Part shown: positions 43,469 to 55,320 of the stretch, piece after piece
Layout of the letters: each line of letters starts with the position of its first letter
Position numbering within the stretch: position 1 is the first letter of the stretch
NCBI GenBank assembly: GCA_032622095.1
Contig: CP136066.1
Location: forward strand, 232,196,961 to 232,260,960
Source of the DNA: Siphonodentalium dalli
Taxonomy: Eukaryota; Mollusca; Scaphopoda; Gadilida; Siphonodentaliidae
DNA length: 64,000 nt
Reading direction: 5' to 3'
Notes under the pieces: model-generated
Database searches by the model: none
Told to the model about the DNA's origin: nothing
What the model saw: only the letters and a program-made list of their open reading frames with translations
Position numbers and translations under genes: made by a program

Positions 43469-44983
43469 CAATTAATATCGCGATGTGGCATTTCGAAATC
43501 AATTCTCCACTTAGCGCCGATAATGGCTGTAAGTGTAGGTGCGTCGAATAGTTATATCAGAAAAATTACCTGATAACAGATTTTGATTTGATTTTGATTT
43601 TGATTTGATTAATTATCTGGACCAGCTTCCATTTCTTTGTCTGATAAATCTAGGTCGCTCACACCGACAAAGTATTCACCACTTCCTGGGAGTAGGGTCC
43701 CTCTAATCATAACGTTTCAAACAATTCATTTTCCGGTGTCTAGCTTACGATTTTAAATATTTGCTAAATATGATATTTGTGCGTCATCTGGAACTAGGAA
43801 GGCATATGACCGATGAGTATACAAGCTTACAGAAGGTCATCTCTATGTATGTGTCTCATACCCCATGGGGATAATGACATGTACACCTGGCGAACCAGTT
43901 AGCTAGTCACTTCTCAATAGATGGTTTGTCAACTCACAAACTCAGCGAACGAATTGGCATATGTGGACAACTTCGACAGTGTTTCGAAGGTTGTTAGCTG
44001 TCTCATTCCCTTGGACAGATGTATATCTGCTAAGGAGAAGACCATAATGTACAGACTACCCACACGTCTTGACCATGATCCGAAGCAAACTGTGTGACGC
44101 CCCGCAGTTGTCTCATTGAATATCTCCCAGCAGAGAAGAACAATGCTCGCGGTGCTAGTTTGTGGACATGCGCCATGATAGCGGGAATGAAATGGTCCAC
44201 GGTATACACCACCCCTACACCTGGTGCATGTTTAAGATATAGAATGTCATGCGTGTCGGTTTTATTTGGTATGGTAAGATTGTATTTCCACGTCCATTTC
44301 GAAGCCTTTCTGATTCAACTACGTACATTTTTGTCTGGATAATACTATGCTAGCCTCCCTCAAAACAGTCGGACAGACTAAAGGATAATGTCTTTATAGC
44401 ACGAATGTATGCGTTTTTTGTTATCCTCTCTCAGGGTTATAGTGTCAGTATGTGGGTGGTATTATTCAAGAAAATGTCAGGAACTGTGGTGCATTTATCT
44501 CACTATGTATTTAAAGAACAATTTACAGTCTCGATGGCGATGGCTGTGGACGTTGGGGAACGCGACCTTTATGATCATATAGCTTTATATATAGAATAGA
44601 GTAGTTAATATCTCATGCAGGAAAATGGTCGCAATGGTGAAATCACTTGGTGTACCAACGTTTGTTGAACTGAATGCAGGAGCTCATCAACGTAACATTC
44701 CTCTGTCTGTTCTTCGCGTTGAACATTTCACCCTTTTGTTGATGGCATTTGTACTTTCTTGAACCATACCACCCAGCGTGAGTATGACATATCAACCAAC
44801 TATCAAAGGTATCGCCTTTAAGACTACACCCCAGTCTTGGTGGGGCTTATACAGCAGTAGCCAATGGCAACGCCTGGTCCAGTTGTTTAAGAACGGCTTC
44901 CAAACGGATGGGAACATACAATCTTATAAATACAAGGAAAGCAAAGCCACACATGAGATCCTGTCTGAATCTAAAACATAACA
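43469..44983. other. Unassigned stretch with a short microsatellite
   Basis: A TTTTGATTTGA-type microsatellite lies at 43580-43612. From about 43950 to 44980 several short frames (44030-44212 minus, 44094-44342 plus, 44778-44981 plus) have less biased composition than the surroundings. The last reads MSMTYQPTIKGIAFKTTPQS. I recognise no family and no convincing splice sites. It could be a worn-down gene or transposon fragment. Confidence 0.35.
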
Positions 44984-45745
44984 AAATGAAAGTGTCAATG
45001 ACACTGTAGCTCAACTTGGAACGGGAATAATTTAATGTGTTACTGTCGATGGAGTGATTAGGAATGTGGAAAGTTGAATGTTTAATACTAGTTTATCAAC
45101 ATGAAGAGATATACCGGTATATATATACATGTATATAAAAGTAAAATCTAAGATGGTTGCTGGCGGCTATGTTTTCCAACAATTCAAAAACATTTGATAG
45201 CTTTAGTCATGCAAAGAGTAGAATCCAAAATGGCCGCTGGCAGCCATGGTTTAATGCCGAATAACCACAAAATGACTCATTTCCATCTACATGTCAATTT
45301 CAACAGCCATGACAAATTTTATGATGATCAGACTAAAGGTATGACATGCAGCCCATGCTAAAGGATTTAGTCATACAAAGAGTAAAATCTAAGATGGCTG
45401 CCGGCGGCCATATTTTTCGGCCGAATGACCCCAAAATTACTCATTCCCATCTACATGTCAATATTAACATCCATGACAATAAGACGAACAGTGCTAATGG
45501 ATTGAATTTTGAAATACAAGATGCCGCTGGCGGCCATGTTTTTTTCCGAATAACCCCAAAATGACTCGTTCCCATCTACATGTCAATGTCAACATCCATG
45601 ACAAATTTCATAATAATCGGACCAAAGGTACGAACTGTAGCCCGTGCTAAAGGAAATTGTTGACGAATCATGCACACACGCACGACGGATACCAAGCCAT
45701 GACAATAGCTCAAACTTTACAAAGTAAAGTTGAGCTAAAAATGCT
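44984..45745 (+). mobile_element. SAT-K element, short complete copy
   Basis: Left end AATGAAAGTGTCAATGACAC then TAGCTCAACTTGG; right end AAAGTAAAGTTGAGCTAAAA. Only about four tandem units lie between, versus about 13 in the copy at 19833. The right flank continues as REP-A sequence (ATGCTTTTAATTATTTAGAC, also found in the array), so it appears to have landed in or joined a REP-A copy. Confidence 0.85.
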
Positions 45746-46505
45746 TTTAATTATTTAGACAAAAAATATTTTATTATATTTTTTTTTTTTTTTTTTTTCC
45801 CTGTTAAATTGAGCTAGGAATTCAATCTATATTTTTGTTTTTGTTAAAGAGTGAATATTTTTTCGAACAAGGGCCATAACTCAGTTAAAAATTGTCAGAT
45901 CAAACCCATATTCGAACTCGATCTGTCTTTTGTGCTGAGAAATTCATATATTCCGATCAGATATAAAATATTTGAGTTATCGCACCATGCGTAAAGTGTC
46001 TACGGACAAACAGACGCATGGACAATGGACGGACGCACGACAAGTGGTCAATCCGGACATCGACACTATGTTTACCATACATGGTATGCAGGGACCAGCC
46101 TAGGGTCAAAATATAGGGAGAAGTGACTTCTCCCTCTTGGAAAAATAAGGAGAAGTGGGCGCTTACCAGGGAGAAGTGGAGCGTTAGTGCGACTATTAGT
46201 CGCTAGTAACTATTGATTAGAACTGATTGTTTTAGCTGTTATTATGTCCACAATAGATTTTCTACATGTGTGAGGATAAACTGGAAGTGTTATGCTGAGC
46301 AGTAGATCATAGTAGATCATCCAGTCACCAAATTTTCAGGGAGATTAAAAATTTAACTAAAAAACCTTTTCTTTTTTTTTTAGGGAGACATCCACTTCTC
46401 CCTGACGTCATTTCAGGGAGACTTGCAGCCACACAGGGCGACCATTTTGCCCACGTCGCCCCCTAGGCTGGTCCCTGATGGTATGGGTAAATATAAAAAC
46501 ATAGT
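45746..46505 (+). repeat. REP-A 3' part, split by a hAT MITE
   Basis: ATGCTTTTAATTATTTAGAC, GGGCCATAACTCAGTTAAAA and GACATCGACACTATGTTTAC follow the array REP-A order. The closing palindrome CCATACATGGTATG is interrupted at 46089 and resumes as GGTATGGGTAAATATAAAAA after 46477. Confidence 0.75.
46089..46477. mobile_element. 389-bp hAT-type MITE
   Basis: Ends CAGGGACCAGCCTAGGG and CCCTAGGCTGGTCCCTG are perfect inverted copies. ATGGTATG (8 bp) flanks both sides at 46081-46088 and 46478-46485. CAGGG-type ends with an 8-bp duplication are typical of hAT MITEs. The interior repeats GGGAGAAGTG in both orientations (for example GTGACTTCTCCCTC, CCACTTCTCCCTG). Confidence 0.93.
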
Positions 46506-46752
46506 AAAAAGTTCTAGGTTTCATCGAATCAGAATGGAAGCAGCTGTGACGTGGTTGAACAACGGCGTTGAACAATCTCCCCACTGACAAAGGATTGAAT
46601 TTGTGTTTTAATTTTATTTTAGATGTCAATTATTTTGTTTAATGCATCATTCCACTACTTACTATACAATTCTTCCCATCTTAAGATCCCAGAACACATT
46701 TACAATGGGATATACCGTATCACATCAGGTATATTAGGTCTACGCCAAATAT

Positions 46753-46917
46753 ATAGAGGATATCCACACTTTTTCAGTGGATATGGGTTATATCTCATAA
46801 GAGATGACAAAACATTGAATTTCCACGAGTGGCTTTAGCCACGAGTGGAAATTCAAATGTTTTGTCATCACGCATGAGATTTAACCCATATCCACTAAAA
46901 AAAAGTGTGAATATTCT
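46753..46917. repeat. Full-length version of the array-edge hairpin
   Basis: Arms of about 75 bp (CCACACTTTTTCAGTGGATA through TTTCCACGAGTGG and back) with the loop CTTTAG between. It is better preserved than the copy at 39683 and shows what the array units lost. Confidence 0.9.
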
Positions 46918-47302
46918 GTTTATTATATACTTTAAGTTACTTGCCTATGGCCCCCAATGAATATCAATACATCAGAAATTTCAAGCTGACACATTACGCC
47001 CAAAAAAATAGTCCCATATTTAAAACACTCAAAAAGCATAGATTTTGTATTTATTATATACTTTCGTTACTTGCCAATGGCCCCCAATGAATGTCAGTAC
47101 ATGATGTGTGCAGGAAATCATTCACTATGGAGTATAACCTGACTACACACATGATGATCTATACGGCGCAATAATACCAGTGAGATATCGATAACTCACT
47201 AGTGGGATATCACTTATATCTCACTGTTAAAACCTTATAATTCATGGGCAAGTATATAATAAATGGTATTATTGAGTCTGGAGTAAACTACATACCCACA
47301 TA
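46918..47302 (+). repeat. Duplicated segment DS, second copy, left part
   Basis: Matches 39790-40196 (ACTTGCCTATGGCCCCCAAT, AATAGTCCCATATTTAAAAC, CACTAGTGGGATATCACTTA). It is cut at ACCCACATA by the 6.76-kb insertion and resumes at 54067. Confidence 0.85.
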
Positions 47303-47984
47303 TAGTATAGCGGCTAAGACCAAAATTATGGGGGAATCATGCACTTTTTAGTAGAAGCATGAAACTTTGTATACACCTTCAGGGACATATATGAAACAAA
47401 TTCTGATATGGACCCAACTCAAATAACCACTTTGTTGGTCGTCACAACGACTTTCGGAAACCACCCGATTTTGTTGACAAAAAAAACAAGTTTTTTTCAT
47501 AAGATGATGACTGTGCATAGCAAAAGTGTATTTAGAAGGTAGTTTTGCAGTTTTTATCAATATTACTGTCTATAGATGCATTCAGGGTTCCAAACCTCCA
47601 ATTTCAACAACAACAACATTTTACAAGAAACTCATTGACTCATAATAGTTCATCATGTTCATGGGCTGGTAGGACTCATCATGTACCACCACCATTACTC
47701 AACTTCTTTGGTATTGTCATGTACCCGTATTGTTCAGGAAAAATTATGTTACACAGGGGGGGGGGGGGGGGGGGGTCGGACAAAAATTTCAGGCACATAT
47801 GGCATTTTTTCCCTTTCAATCATTTTTTGTACCCACCCACCCCCACCGCCAAATTTTTTTCCGTTTTCGGCAGTTTTTTCCGACCATTTTTTGACACCCA
47901 CCCCCACTTTTAACAGTAAAACAGAGATTTGCGTAGGGAAATTCACTGTAAACAGCTGTATATGAATTTCTGTGCATACTATTT

Positions 47985-48080
47985 ATCATGGATGTTAACA
48001 TGGACATGTAAATAGGAATGAGTCATTTTGAGGTCATTCGGCCAAAATAACATGGCTGCCAGCAGCCATCTTGGATGTAG
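47985..48080 (-). repeat. SAT-K fragment on the minus strand
   Basis: Reading the minus strand: AAGATGGCTGCTGGCAGCCA, GGCCGAATGACCTCAAAATG, CATGTCCATGTTAACATCCA. This is about half of one SAT-K unit. Confidence 0.75.
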
Positions 48081-49445
48081 ACACAAGACAAGACGGCGTC
48101 AGAGTCAGACACGGCCGCCCATTATCAGACGAGGCACTATAAGTCAGTTTGGTGCAAACTATGTAATGGATAATGTTCGAAGAATAGGAGATTCGGTAAA
48201 AGAATAGACGAGGCTCTTGCGTCGAGTCTATTCTTGACCGAATTCCCGACGCTGAGAATATTATCTGACTTAAAACCCACACATTGAATTGTCATTGGAG
48301 CCAACTATCCATTTGGTCTGGTCCACATCTCTGTCTTGATTACCTGAGTATACACCCACAGTTCAGCACGGACAGTTATTGTTGTCCACGGCGAAAAGCA
48401 ACACGTTTCAATTATTATTTAATTCGAATTAGGACTCGCCAGTTGAGGGACGTTTCCTCCGAAGTTTGCCGTTGCGCTATGAATTCGGCCAGTGTATGTG
48501 AGCAATATATTTCTATCCAATTGTATTTGTTTATTTTTTTTTCTTTCTTGATTTAAAGATGCCCCATCCAATTCGACATAAAATAAGTACACATTCCATA
48601 ATAATTTAGCAGGCAATAAAACATGAAATATAATGGTCGTTATACATATGCATCACCAATACAGCACCACAAGAAACATCCAAAATAATGTGATCAGAAT
48701 CATCATAAATAGCTTATTTTCGAAATTTCTCTTCAATTTTCATCGTTGGTTGGTAATGAAGTAAAAACGCCCTTTATAAAATGTGATTTTTCGAATATTC
48801 TGGCACCAAACAACACGAAGCCTGGTAAAAACTGTCTCATTATTAAGAAGTCGAAACCACACAAGAAGCTTGCATAAATGGATTCACTGATTCTTTCTCA
48901 CTGTTGTCTTAATTGTGTAGAATACGCAATAGAAGTATTATAGTGTCCAATTGTATGGCCCGTATGGGTATCTTGAATTTCCAATTATTATCAGGAAGAC
49001 ACCTTGATGTATTATAGCTTGAATTCTAAGTATCATTCTATAGTTTATACACAGGAACGTGGCTAGACGTGACTCAGAGCAGTTTGACAATTTAATTTCG
49101 CACACCCACCCCCTCCAGGATAGATGTTTCAAACTGAAAGGTATCATAACATTTCTAGTTATTGGACAATTCTTACATGACATGGGCTATCCCCCGTTCT
49201 TAGCAAATTCCCATCAGTCCCATCGTATATACATGATTTCCAACTATTCCCCCACCACGATGACCTTACATATGCCTTTAAATATCACCCCCCAAAAGTT
49301 AACAAATGGTCAGTGCACAAAATAATGTATAACCTGTGTTACCTTTTATTCGAAACAGCATGCGTAAATAGTGCCTATATTGTATTTATCATTCAATACA
49401 TGTTTATAGTTGATTAGTCATCAGCGACGTGGCTAGTGGGCTCCG
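48081..49445. other. Non-coding stretch inside the 6.76-kb element
   Basis: No gene recognised. A short inverted pair (TTCGGTAAAAGAATAGACGA and GTCTATTCTTGACCGAA) occupies 48192-48242. Confidence 0.45.
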
Positions 49446-50491
49446 GGTCATCGGTGGGGTGTCCATGGTGATATGTATGTATATACAATGAGTCGCTGTA
49501 TGGTCATGTCTGAGGTGAATAGGTATACAGGGAGTGACTATTGTCATGTGTGCGTTTACAGATATATACCCGATGTGACGGTATGGTCATTTATGCAGTG
49601 TGGGTGTAACGAGAGTAGCTACATGGTCAGCTATGTGTTGTCTGTGTATAAATGGAGTGACTCTATGGTCATGGTGGGTTTTACAGGTGTAACTTTTGTA
49701 TTGTCATGGGTGGGTTTATATATAGATGTATTGTTGTTGGTTGTACGGTCATGGGTGGGGGTGCTGTGGATCAATATGGAGCAGTGTGTTGTATAGGTGT
49801 ACATGGAATGAATGTAGTCATGGTTAAGTGTATATGCATATCTGCAGTATAGCTTGATGGACATTGGCGGACGTGTCACTTGTGGGTATATGGGGAGTGC
49901 CCTTGTTGTCGGGGTGGGATGCATATATGTAATGGCACTAGTCATTGGTGGGTGTATAGGTATACATGGAGCAGCTGTATGATCCCAGATGGGGTGTATG
50001 AGTATATTGCATGTGGCTGAATTATCACGGGTGAGGTGTATATTGAAGTCTGGAGTGGGCAAATGGTCATGTGTGCGGGTTGTTGGTATATCTGGAAGGG
50101 CTGTATGGCCATTGGTGGGGTGTATATGTATACCTTGAGTGACTATATGGCCAATGGCGTGACCATATGGCCGATGGTGATGTGAATAGGTATATAGTGA
50201 GTGATTGTAAGACCATGAGTGTGGTGAACAGCTATGCAGGGGATAGTGACTGTATGGTGATGGGTATATAGGGGTATACCTGGTGTGCCTGCATGGTGAA
50301 TCATGGCTGTATCATCGTGTGTGATGTACATGTATATATGGGTATATCCAAGTGTGGCTGTATGGTCATGGTCTGAGGAGGTGCATGTGTATAAAGTGAG
50401 TGGCCACATGGTCATTTGTGTGGTGTTTATATATATATGGAGTGACTGTATGGTCACGGGTGGGTTGCACAGGTGTACCTTGGGTGCACTG
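49446..50491 (+). repeat. Degenerate minisatellite, roughly 42-50 bp unit
   Basis: About 20 or more diverged units around GTATGGTCATGGGTGGGTGT, ATAGGTATACATGGAGTGACT. Unit length drifts. Because the unit lacks stops on the minus strand, long open frames (49631-50062, 50143-50511) arise. Their His/Thr/Pro/Ile-rich repeated peptides are best read as by-products. Confidence 0.85.
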
Positions 50492-51856
50492 GCTATCGCT
50501 GCTTTCCACAATAACTCATGGATATGTTAATCTAAAGAGAAATCATGTCAGAGAGTTCTCCATCTTTGTGACCTTTATGCACAAAGAAAGAAACACTAAA
50601 CGGTTTTACTGACAATAGTTGGTCAGATTTGATGCTATTGTGCCAGAGAAGCCACATATTATGGTCCCACTTAGTTCAGTTTTTAAGTTCTGCCAATTTC
50701 CTTTCAAAACATGGCCATACTAGTAGCGTAATTATAAAATTTGATCGTACACACATTTGTTGGCATTTGTTACATTTATAATTGAAAATAAACGTACACA
50801 TTTTACCTTACAATGATAATTAATTCCCAGGTGCTGAAGCCACCACAACCTCACCACACACTAGAAGAGACAGTGTCGTGGCTGTTGGGGGATGCTTAAA
50901 TTCTGAATCATACCAAACTCTCAGGTCCTCAAAATTGGATTTGCACCCTGCTTTGAGTCCAATCTGTCACCACATACATGTAGGCCTACATGAAGATGGA
51001 AAAATATTCAACCGACAATGTAACACCCCCCTATTGTCACGTTATGGAGAATATATTATAGAACAAACTCCCAACTCTTGGTATTACTACCCATCTTGAT
51101 TGATATTCTGAACTCTCAGGGTGACATCAACTGCTGTACAGTAATCCCTAAAAAAATGCATCATGGTGACTTCAACACCAAGAGCTAGATTACAACCCGC
51201 CTCTACCCCAATCCCCAACTTCTACAAATGTGACAGTATTACTTGATCACAACCTGCCTTCAATAAGTCGTCTATACATCAATTTAATAAGTTCTTTTGA
51301 TTTGATTCAGAAAATTAACCATATCTCCGATTATCATTTAGTAATTTTCGCACATTGCAATTCGTGAAAACCACAACGAATCGGCTTTCCGTAGAATGGA
51401 GAATGGGTTTCCGTAGGCGATATTGCAGTTCAGCAGTATTTGTTAGTTTTGTTTATCGTCTATTACAAAAGTAATTTGCCTATATTTATTGACCAAGTTC
51501 ATAAATATTGCACATTAGCTTAACTATATTGACTTAGTGTTGTATTGCGACTATGAATTGTATCAAATACAGCGAATATAACTCAAAATCAAACGTAAGA
51601 TTGACGGCAAAAGTGTCAAATAGTCATTTTCCACATGTTCAACATTAATTCTAATATTTTGTCAACCGTTGCCAAATTGCGTAAGTTTGTGGCAATTGTG
51701 ATGAATAACAGGGGGAATGGTGTTGTTGTTTTTGTTTTACCGTTGGTATTTATTTGGTATTTGATAATTGATCGTAATGAGCAAGTTAGCAGGCACAACA
51801 AGTGAAAACAAATCGTATTTTGTTCAAGTAAACATTACTCTCACTCGCAGTTTATT
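50492..51856. other. Non-coding stretch inside the 6.76-kb element
   Basis: No exon, repeat module or RNA gene recognised. Confidence 0.4.
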
Positions 51857-51912
51857 AACGAGAGGCCGATCACGATCGGCAGATGTTTAACCCATACCTT
51901 GGCGATAGCGAT
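51857..51912 (+). repeat. CCGATCACGATCGG motif block
   Basis: CGAGAGGCCGATCACGATCG, GCAGATGTTTAACCCATACC, TTGGCGATAGCGATTA. This is the same opening block as REP-A, but what follows is different DNA. Confidence 0.85.
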
Positions 51913-51969
51913 TAGCTATTTTCATAAATCCAGACACCAACCTTTTCAACAATTCACACCTTACTATTA

Positions 51970-52330
51970 AAGGTACTCAATCCGATTAAGCATCCCTCAG
52001 TTACTATTTATATGGCTTCAGGGGTAAAAAATATTTTATTCAAATCGAGGAACCCATTCATCAAAGCTCAGAGTGAGCAGATATTGATTTTTTAAATCTA
52101 TTATTTTTAACCACCTGGAATATTCAGTGGCCCAGTAAAAGTCAATGAGAAGACCAAATAGCAGATGAAGATGGATAACTCTAAAATCAAGTGGCTTTTT
52201 TTGTGTTTTTTTGTGTCAGATATATGACAAACCGGCAAAAATTCATTGTGAAAAATGTTGATAAATAACATGTTTTGGGCAATTTTATACTTTAGTGGAC
52301 TGTGGTTAGCATTATTTTTGGGCAATTAAT
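51970..52330 (+). repeat. TACTCAATCCGAT repeat, copy 1
   Basis: It starts AAAGGTACTCAATCCGATTA and runs through GGCTTCAGGGGTAAAAAATA, CATCAAAGCTCAGAGTGA, GATGAAGATGGATAACTCTA and GTTAGCATTATTTTTGGGCA. Related copies are at 62380, 63255 and 63578. Confidence 0.8.
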
Positions 52331-53157
52331 CGATTCTGATAACTGAAGCGGCATTTCAAAACTAGAGGTGGGATTTGAGAATGGTCAGATTGAAAATATT
52401 AGTGTCATTACATTGGATAGCACACTGTATGTCTATGGAATGGGTGGGTTAATTTTGTTAATGACATGATATATAAATATTATCAATAACAAATATTTGA
52501 GATATCAAATGAGATAGCAAACTGATCAAAATAGTCTATAAATGAATGTAATTAGATTTAGAAGCCCATACAATAAGTCAGTCTCAAGTATACAAGCAAC
52601 ATTATTATTATCCTGCACCCCAAATGCAATAGAGGGAATTTCAAAATAAAACATTTCCTCTGTTTTTAGAAATCCTTAATGAACCTGGCTCAAAGTGAAA
52701 GGTATAATTTAATATCTGCCAATCGGGTATCATGTGTCTATGGAATGGGTTAATTGTAATCCCAAAATCCATGCAAGATAAAAGTGGATCACCATCAACC
52801 TGTACAAACAATCGGAGAAGAATCAAATGAAAGCATCAAAACCATATGGTGTGTGGAGAGGGTTAATCATTTTCAATGATACCATATGGTGGAACTACCC
52901 AATGGGTGATTAAATTTTATTCTAAGATAAGACACAGAGTCTGTAAACACCAGCTGCTATCTGACAATGTCAATACACTGTACTGATCCATAGCTAATAA
53001 CTGACCGCTCTGTGGGAATGATGTTGTCTTAATGTTATTTATTATCTCTATGGTATTATATGTCCTGTCCAGTTAAACATTGCCAATAATACACTCTGTG
53101 TTATGTGAGATCTTCTCTTCTCACAATGCAGGCTTACTTATCAGACATCACTTTAAT
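52331..53157. other. Non-coding stretch
   Basis: No gene recognised. ATACCATATGGTG-type palindromic words recur near 52850 and 52880. Confidence 0.4.
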
Positions 53158-53870
53158 TTTAAATGGCCATAACTCTGTTAAAATATACCGGATCAAACTC
53201 AAATTCGAACCTGATCTGTATTTCGGGGTGAGGACCAGATGTACCAAATCTGGTGCTGATCAGATGAAAAATATTTAAGTAAACACAGCTTGGATGAATT
53301 CTATTTAAAAACAAGAGCAGAAAGGGTTAACTAAACGATACCAAAATCCATACAGATAAAGAACGTGCTAAGAGAAACCTAGGTAAGAAATATGAGGCAT
53401 ATCAGAAGAAAATTGTTTGACTTAGATGCATCAGATAGCATTTGTGTGCAGGGTTAATTTTTTCCAAACCGATCAACCGATCGATACCAAAAACTATACA
53501 GGTGAGGGGTGTGTCATTATAAACCTACATATCAAATATGAAAACAATCGGACAAAAAGTACTTTGGTTACAGCATCGGATGGCTCATGCCTATGTGCGA
53601 ATGCAAAGTGTTAATAATTTCTAAACCGATCAACCGATCGATACCAAAAACTATACAGGTGAGGAGTGTGTCATCATAAACATGCACATAAAATTTGAAC
53701 ACGATCCGATAAAAAATAATCGAGTAAATGAATCGGATAGCAAGTGTCTACGGACAGACGGACAGACGGACAGACGGATGGACGGACGGACGGACGGACG
53801 AACGACGGATGGTTGATCCGGACGTCGGCATTATGTGTACCATACATGGTATGGGTACACATAAAAATGT
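53158..53870 (+). repeat. GGGCCATAACTC-type module with GGAC tract
   Basis: ATGGCCATAACTCTGTTAAA and CGGATCAAACTCAAATTCGA open it. A 180-bp direct repeat (ACCGATCAACCGATCGATAC at 53468 and 53624) follows, then GGACAGACGGACGGAC at 53753-53802 and the palindrome CCATACATGGTATGG near 53840. Confidence 0.75.
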
Positions 53871-54066
53871 GGAATGACATTGAGCGTGTTAACGGATATC
53901 TTTCGACACAAATATGCAATATTTTAACGCGCCCTTGCGTGAATATAGGGAAATTTTGAGAAGAAGTCCATATCAGAAATTAATTACCTTGGTCCATAGT
54001 ATCTATTTGTAAAGTATGGGACTTCTACTCAAAAGTGCATGATTTTTTTTCTTAACCGCTATACTA

Positions 54067-55290
54067 ATATACAAAAAGTATGAATCTGAGTATGTTTACA
54101 CAGACTTGGTATTATTATGCACCCCTAGGGAGTTATGTAGTTATATATAGTCAATGTCTCTGTCCGTCTGTCTCTGTCTGTCTGTCAAGCATCAGTTATC
54201 GGATGTTGATGTCCTTTGGTATGGTGATATAGACCAACATGGGAGAACAGACCTAGTTATGGCCCTTATACCTAGTTATGGCCCTTATTGGACTTAGAAA
54301 GCATTATACAATAAACGTTTTGCATTATAACTCATGCATCAGTTTTCGGAGTTTGATGTCATTTAGGTAAAATGATAAATCAGAATGGGGATATGATATC
54401 CACATATCGATGTCTTTATCCACACTTTCATACTAGAGTTCCAGCCCTTGTAGGACTTACACAAATAAAACGCCACAGTCTGGAGCATTTGCCTATATTT
54501 GCCCACAGATGGAACCACTAATGGAATAATTTTAAATGGTACACACACATAATGTGACATGGTCGATTTTTGTGTCATAAGACGCTGCAAAATCCTCAGT
54601 ATAGCATATATAAAATCCGCTAAATTCCCCTTTGGGGAAACTTGTTATTCAAGATGGCATCCAACATGGTTGTCTATATGACATCAGTTCTCGAAGTAAG
54701 TCATTATACGATACCAAAAACGTTTTTTACCAACTGCCATACAATAGAGGGCATGTACATGTATATCTATATATGTGGGCCTAAGTCTTTTGACATAAAG
54801 TTGAATGCTTTGTGAGTATAACGTAACTTAATATGTTTATATAATGTATATCATTTATACCTAAATTCTGTCCCGATGTTAGTTCAACATGATACATTAT
54901 GTATGGTTGTATTTGTCTGAAGCTCATTGTTTGAAAGATAACAGTAACAATTGTCTACATATTGATCAATACAGTAATGCACAATGCTACATGAAACACC
55001 ATCTGGACATGTACGTAGTTATGATGCAAAGTATATGTATAATCGACAATAATAACAGACCTCTGTTTACATAGATTTTGGTAAATTAGCAGGTTCTCAA
55101 ATTTTTATCAAACTCAAAAGTTATCTGAAATATGCAATGATATATCGCTCCTTCATTTTGTCTAAAAATGAAGAATTTCGTTAGTTTCCATATGTTTTAT
55201 GTAGATTTTTGCTTCAAATTAACTCTGAACTACACAACCAACCATATATTAAATATCTGCGACACTCAATTATTAACGAGAGGCCGATCA
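54067..55290 (+). repeat. Duplicated segment DS, second copy, right part
   Basis: Continues DS from TACAAAAAGTATGAATCTGA through to GCGACACTCAATTATTAACG and ends in CGAGAGGCCGATCACGATCG. It has a small internal duplication (CCTAGTTATGGCCCTTAT twice at 54250-54290) not present at 40390, and an extra block at about 54955-55015 absent from copy 1. Confidence 0.85.
54654..54695 (+). CDS. Possible 14-codon first exon, DS copy 2
   Basis: MASNMVVYMTSVLE followed by donor GTAAGT (54696-54701), with a TATA-like box at about 54606-54616. Two replacement changes relative to copy 1, with ATG context and donor unchanged. Same caveats as copy 1. Confidence 0.22.
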
Positions 55291-55320
55291 CGATCGCCCA
55301 TACCTTGGCGATAGCGATTA
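55276..55320 (+). repeat. CCGATCACGATCG motif block at DS end
   Basis: CGAGAGGCCGATCACGATCG then CCATACCTTGGCGATAGCGA. The inner GGCAGATGTTTAA of the usual block is missing. Confidence 0.8.

Larger units (their letters stand above)
47303..54066. mobile_element. 6.76-kb element with inverted ends, cargo of repeats
   Basis: Left end TAGTATAGCGGCTAAGA, then TCATGCACTTTTTAGTAGAAG at about 47336-47356. The right end is the complement: CTTCTACTCAAAAGTGCATG then TCTTAACCGCTATACTA. ATA flanks both sides (47300-47302, 54067-54069), and the DS copy at 40192 shows the empty site. No transposase is recognised. Contents: poly-G and C-rich tracts (47757-47910), a minus-strand SAT-K scrap (about 47985-48075), a minisatellite (49446-50491), a CCGATCACGATCGG motif (51858), a TACTCAATCCGAT repeat (51970-52330) and a GGGCCATAACTC module with a GGAC tract (53158-53870). 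Confidence 0.82.

Noticed and set aside
43950-44980. Possible worn protein-coding remnant
   Set aside because: Composition is suggestive but I found no consistent frame, motif or splice pair, so it is recorded only as an unassigned stretch.
49631-50511. His/Thr/Pro-rich minus-strand frames as a repeat protein
   Set aside because: They coincide exactly with a minisatellite whose unit lacks stops in that frame, with no start context or splice signal.
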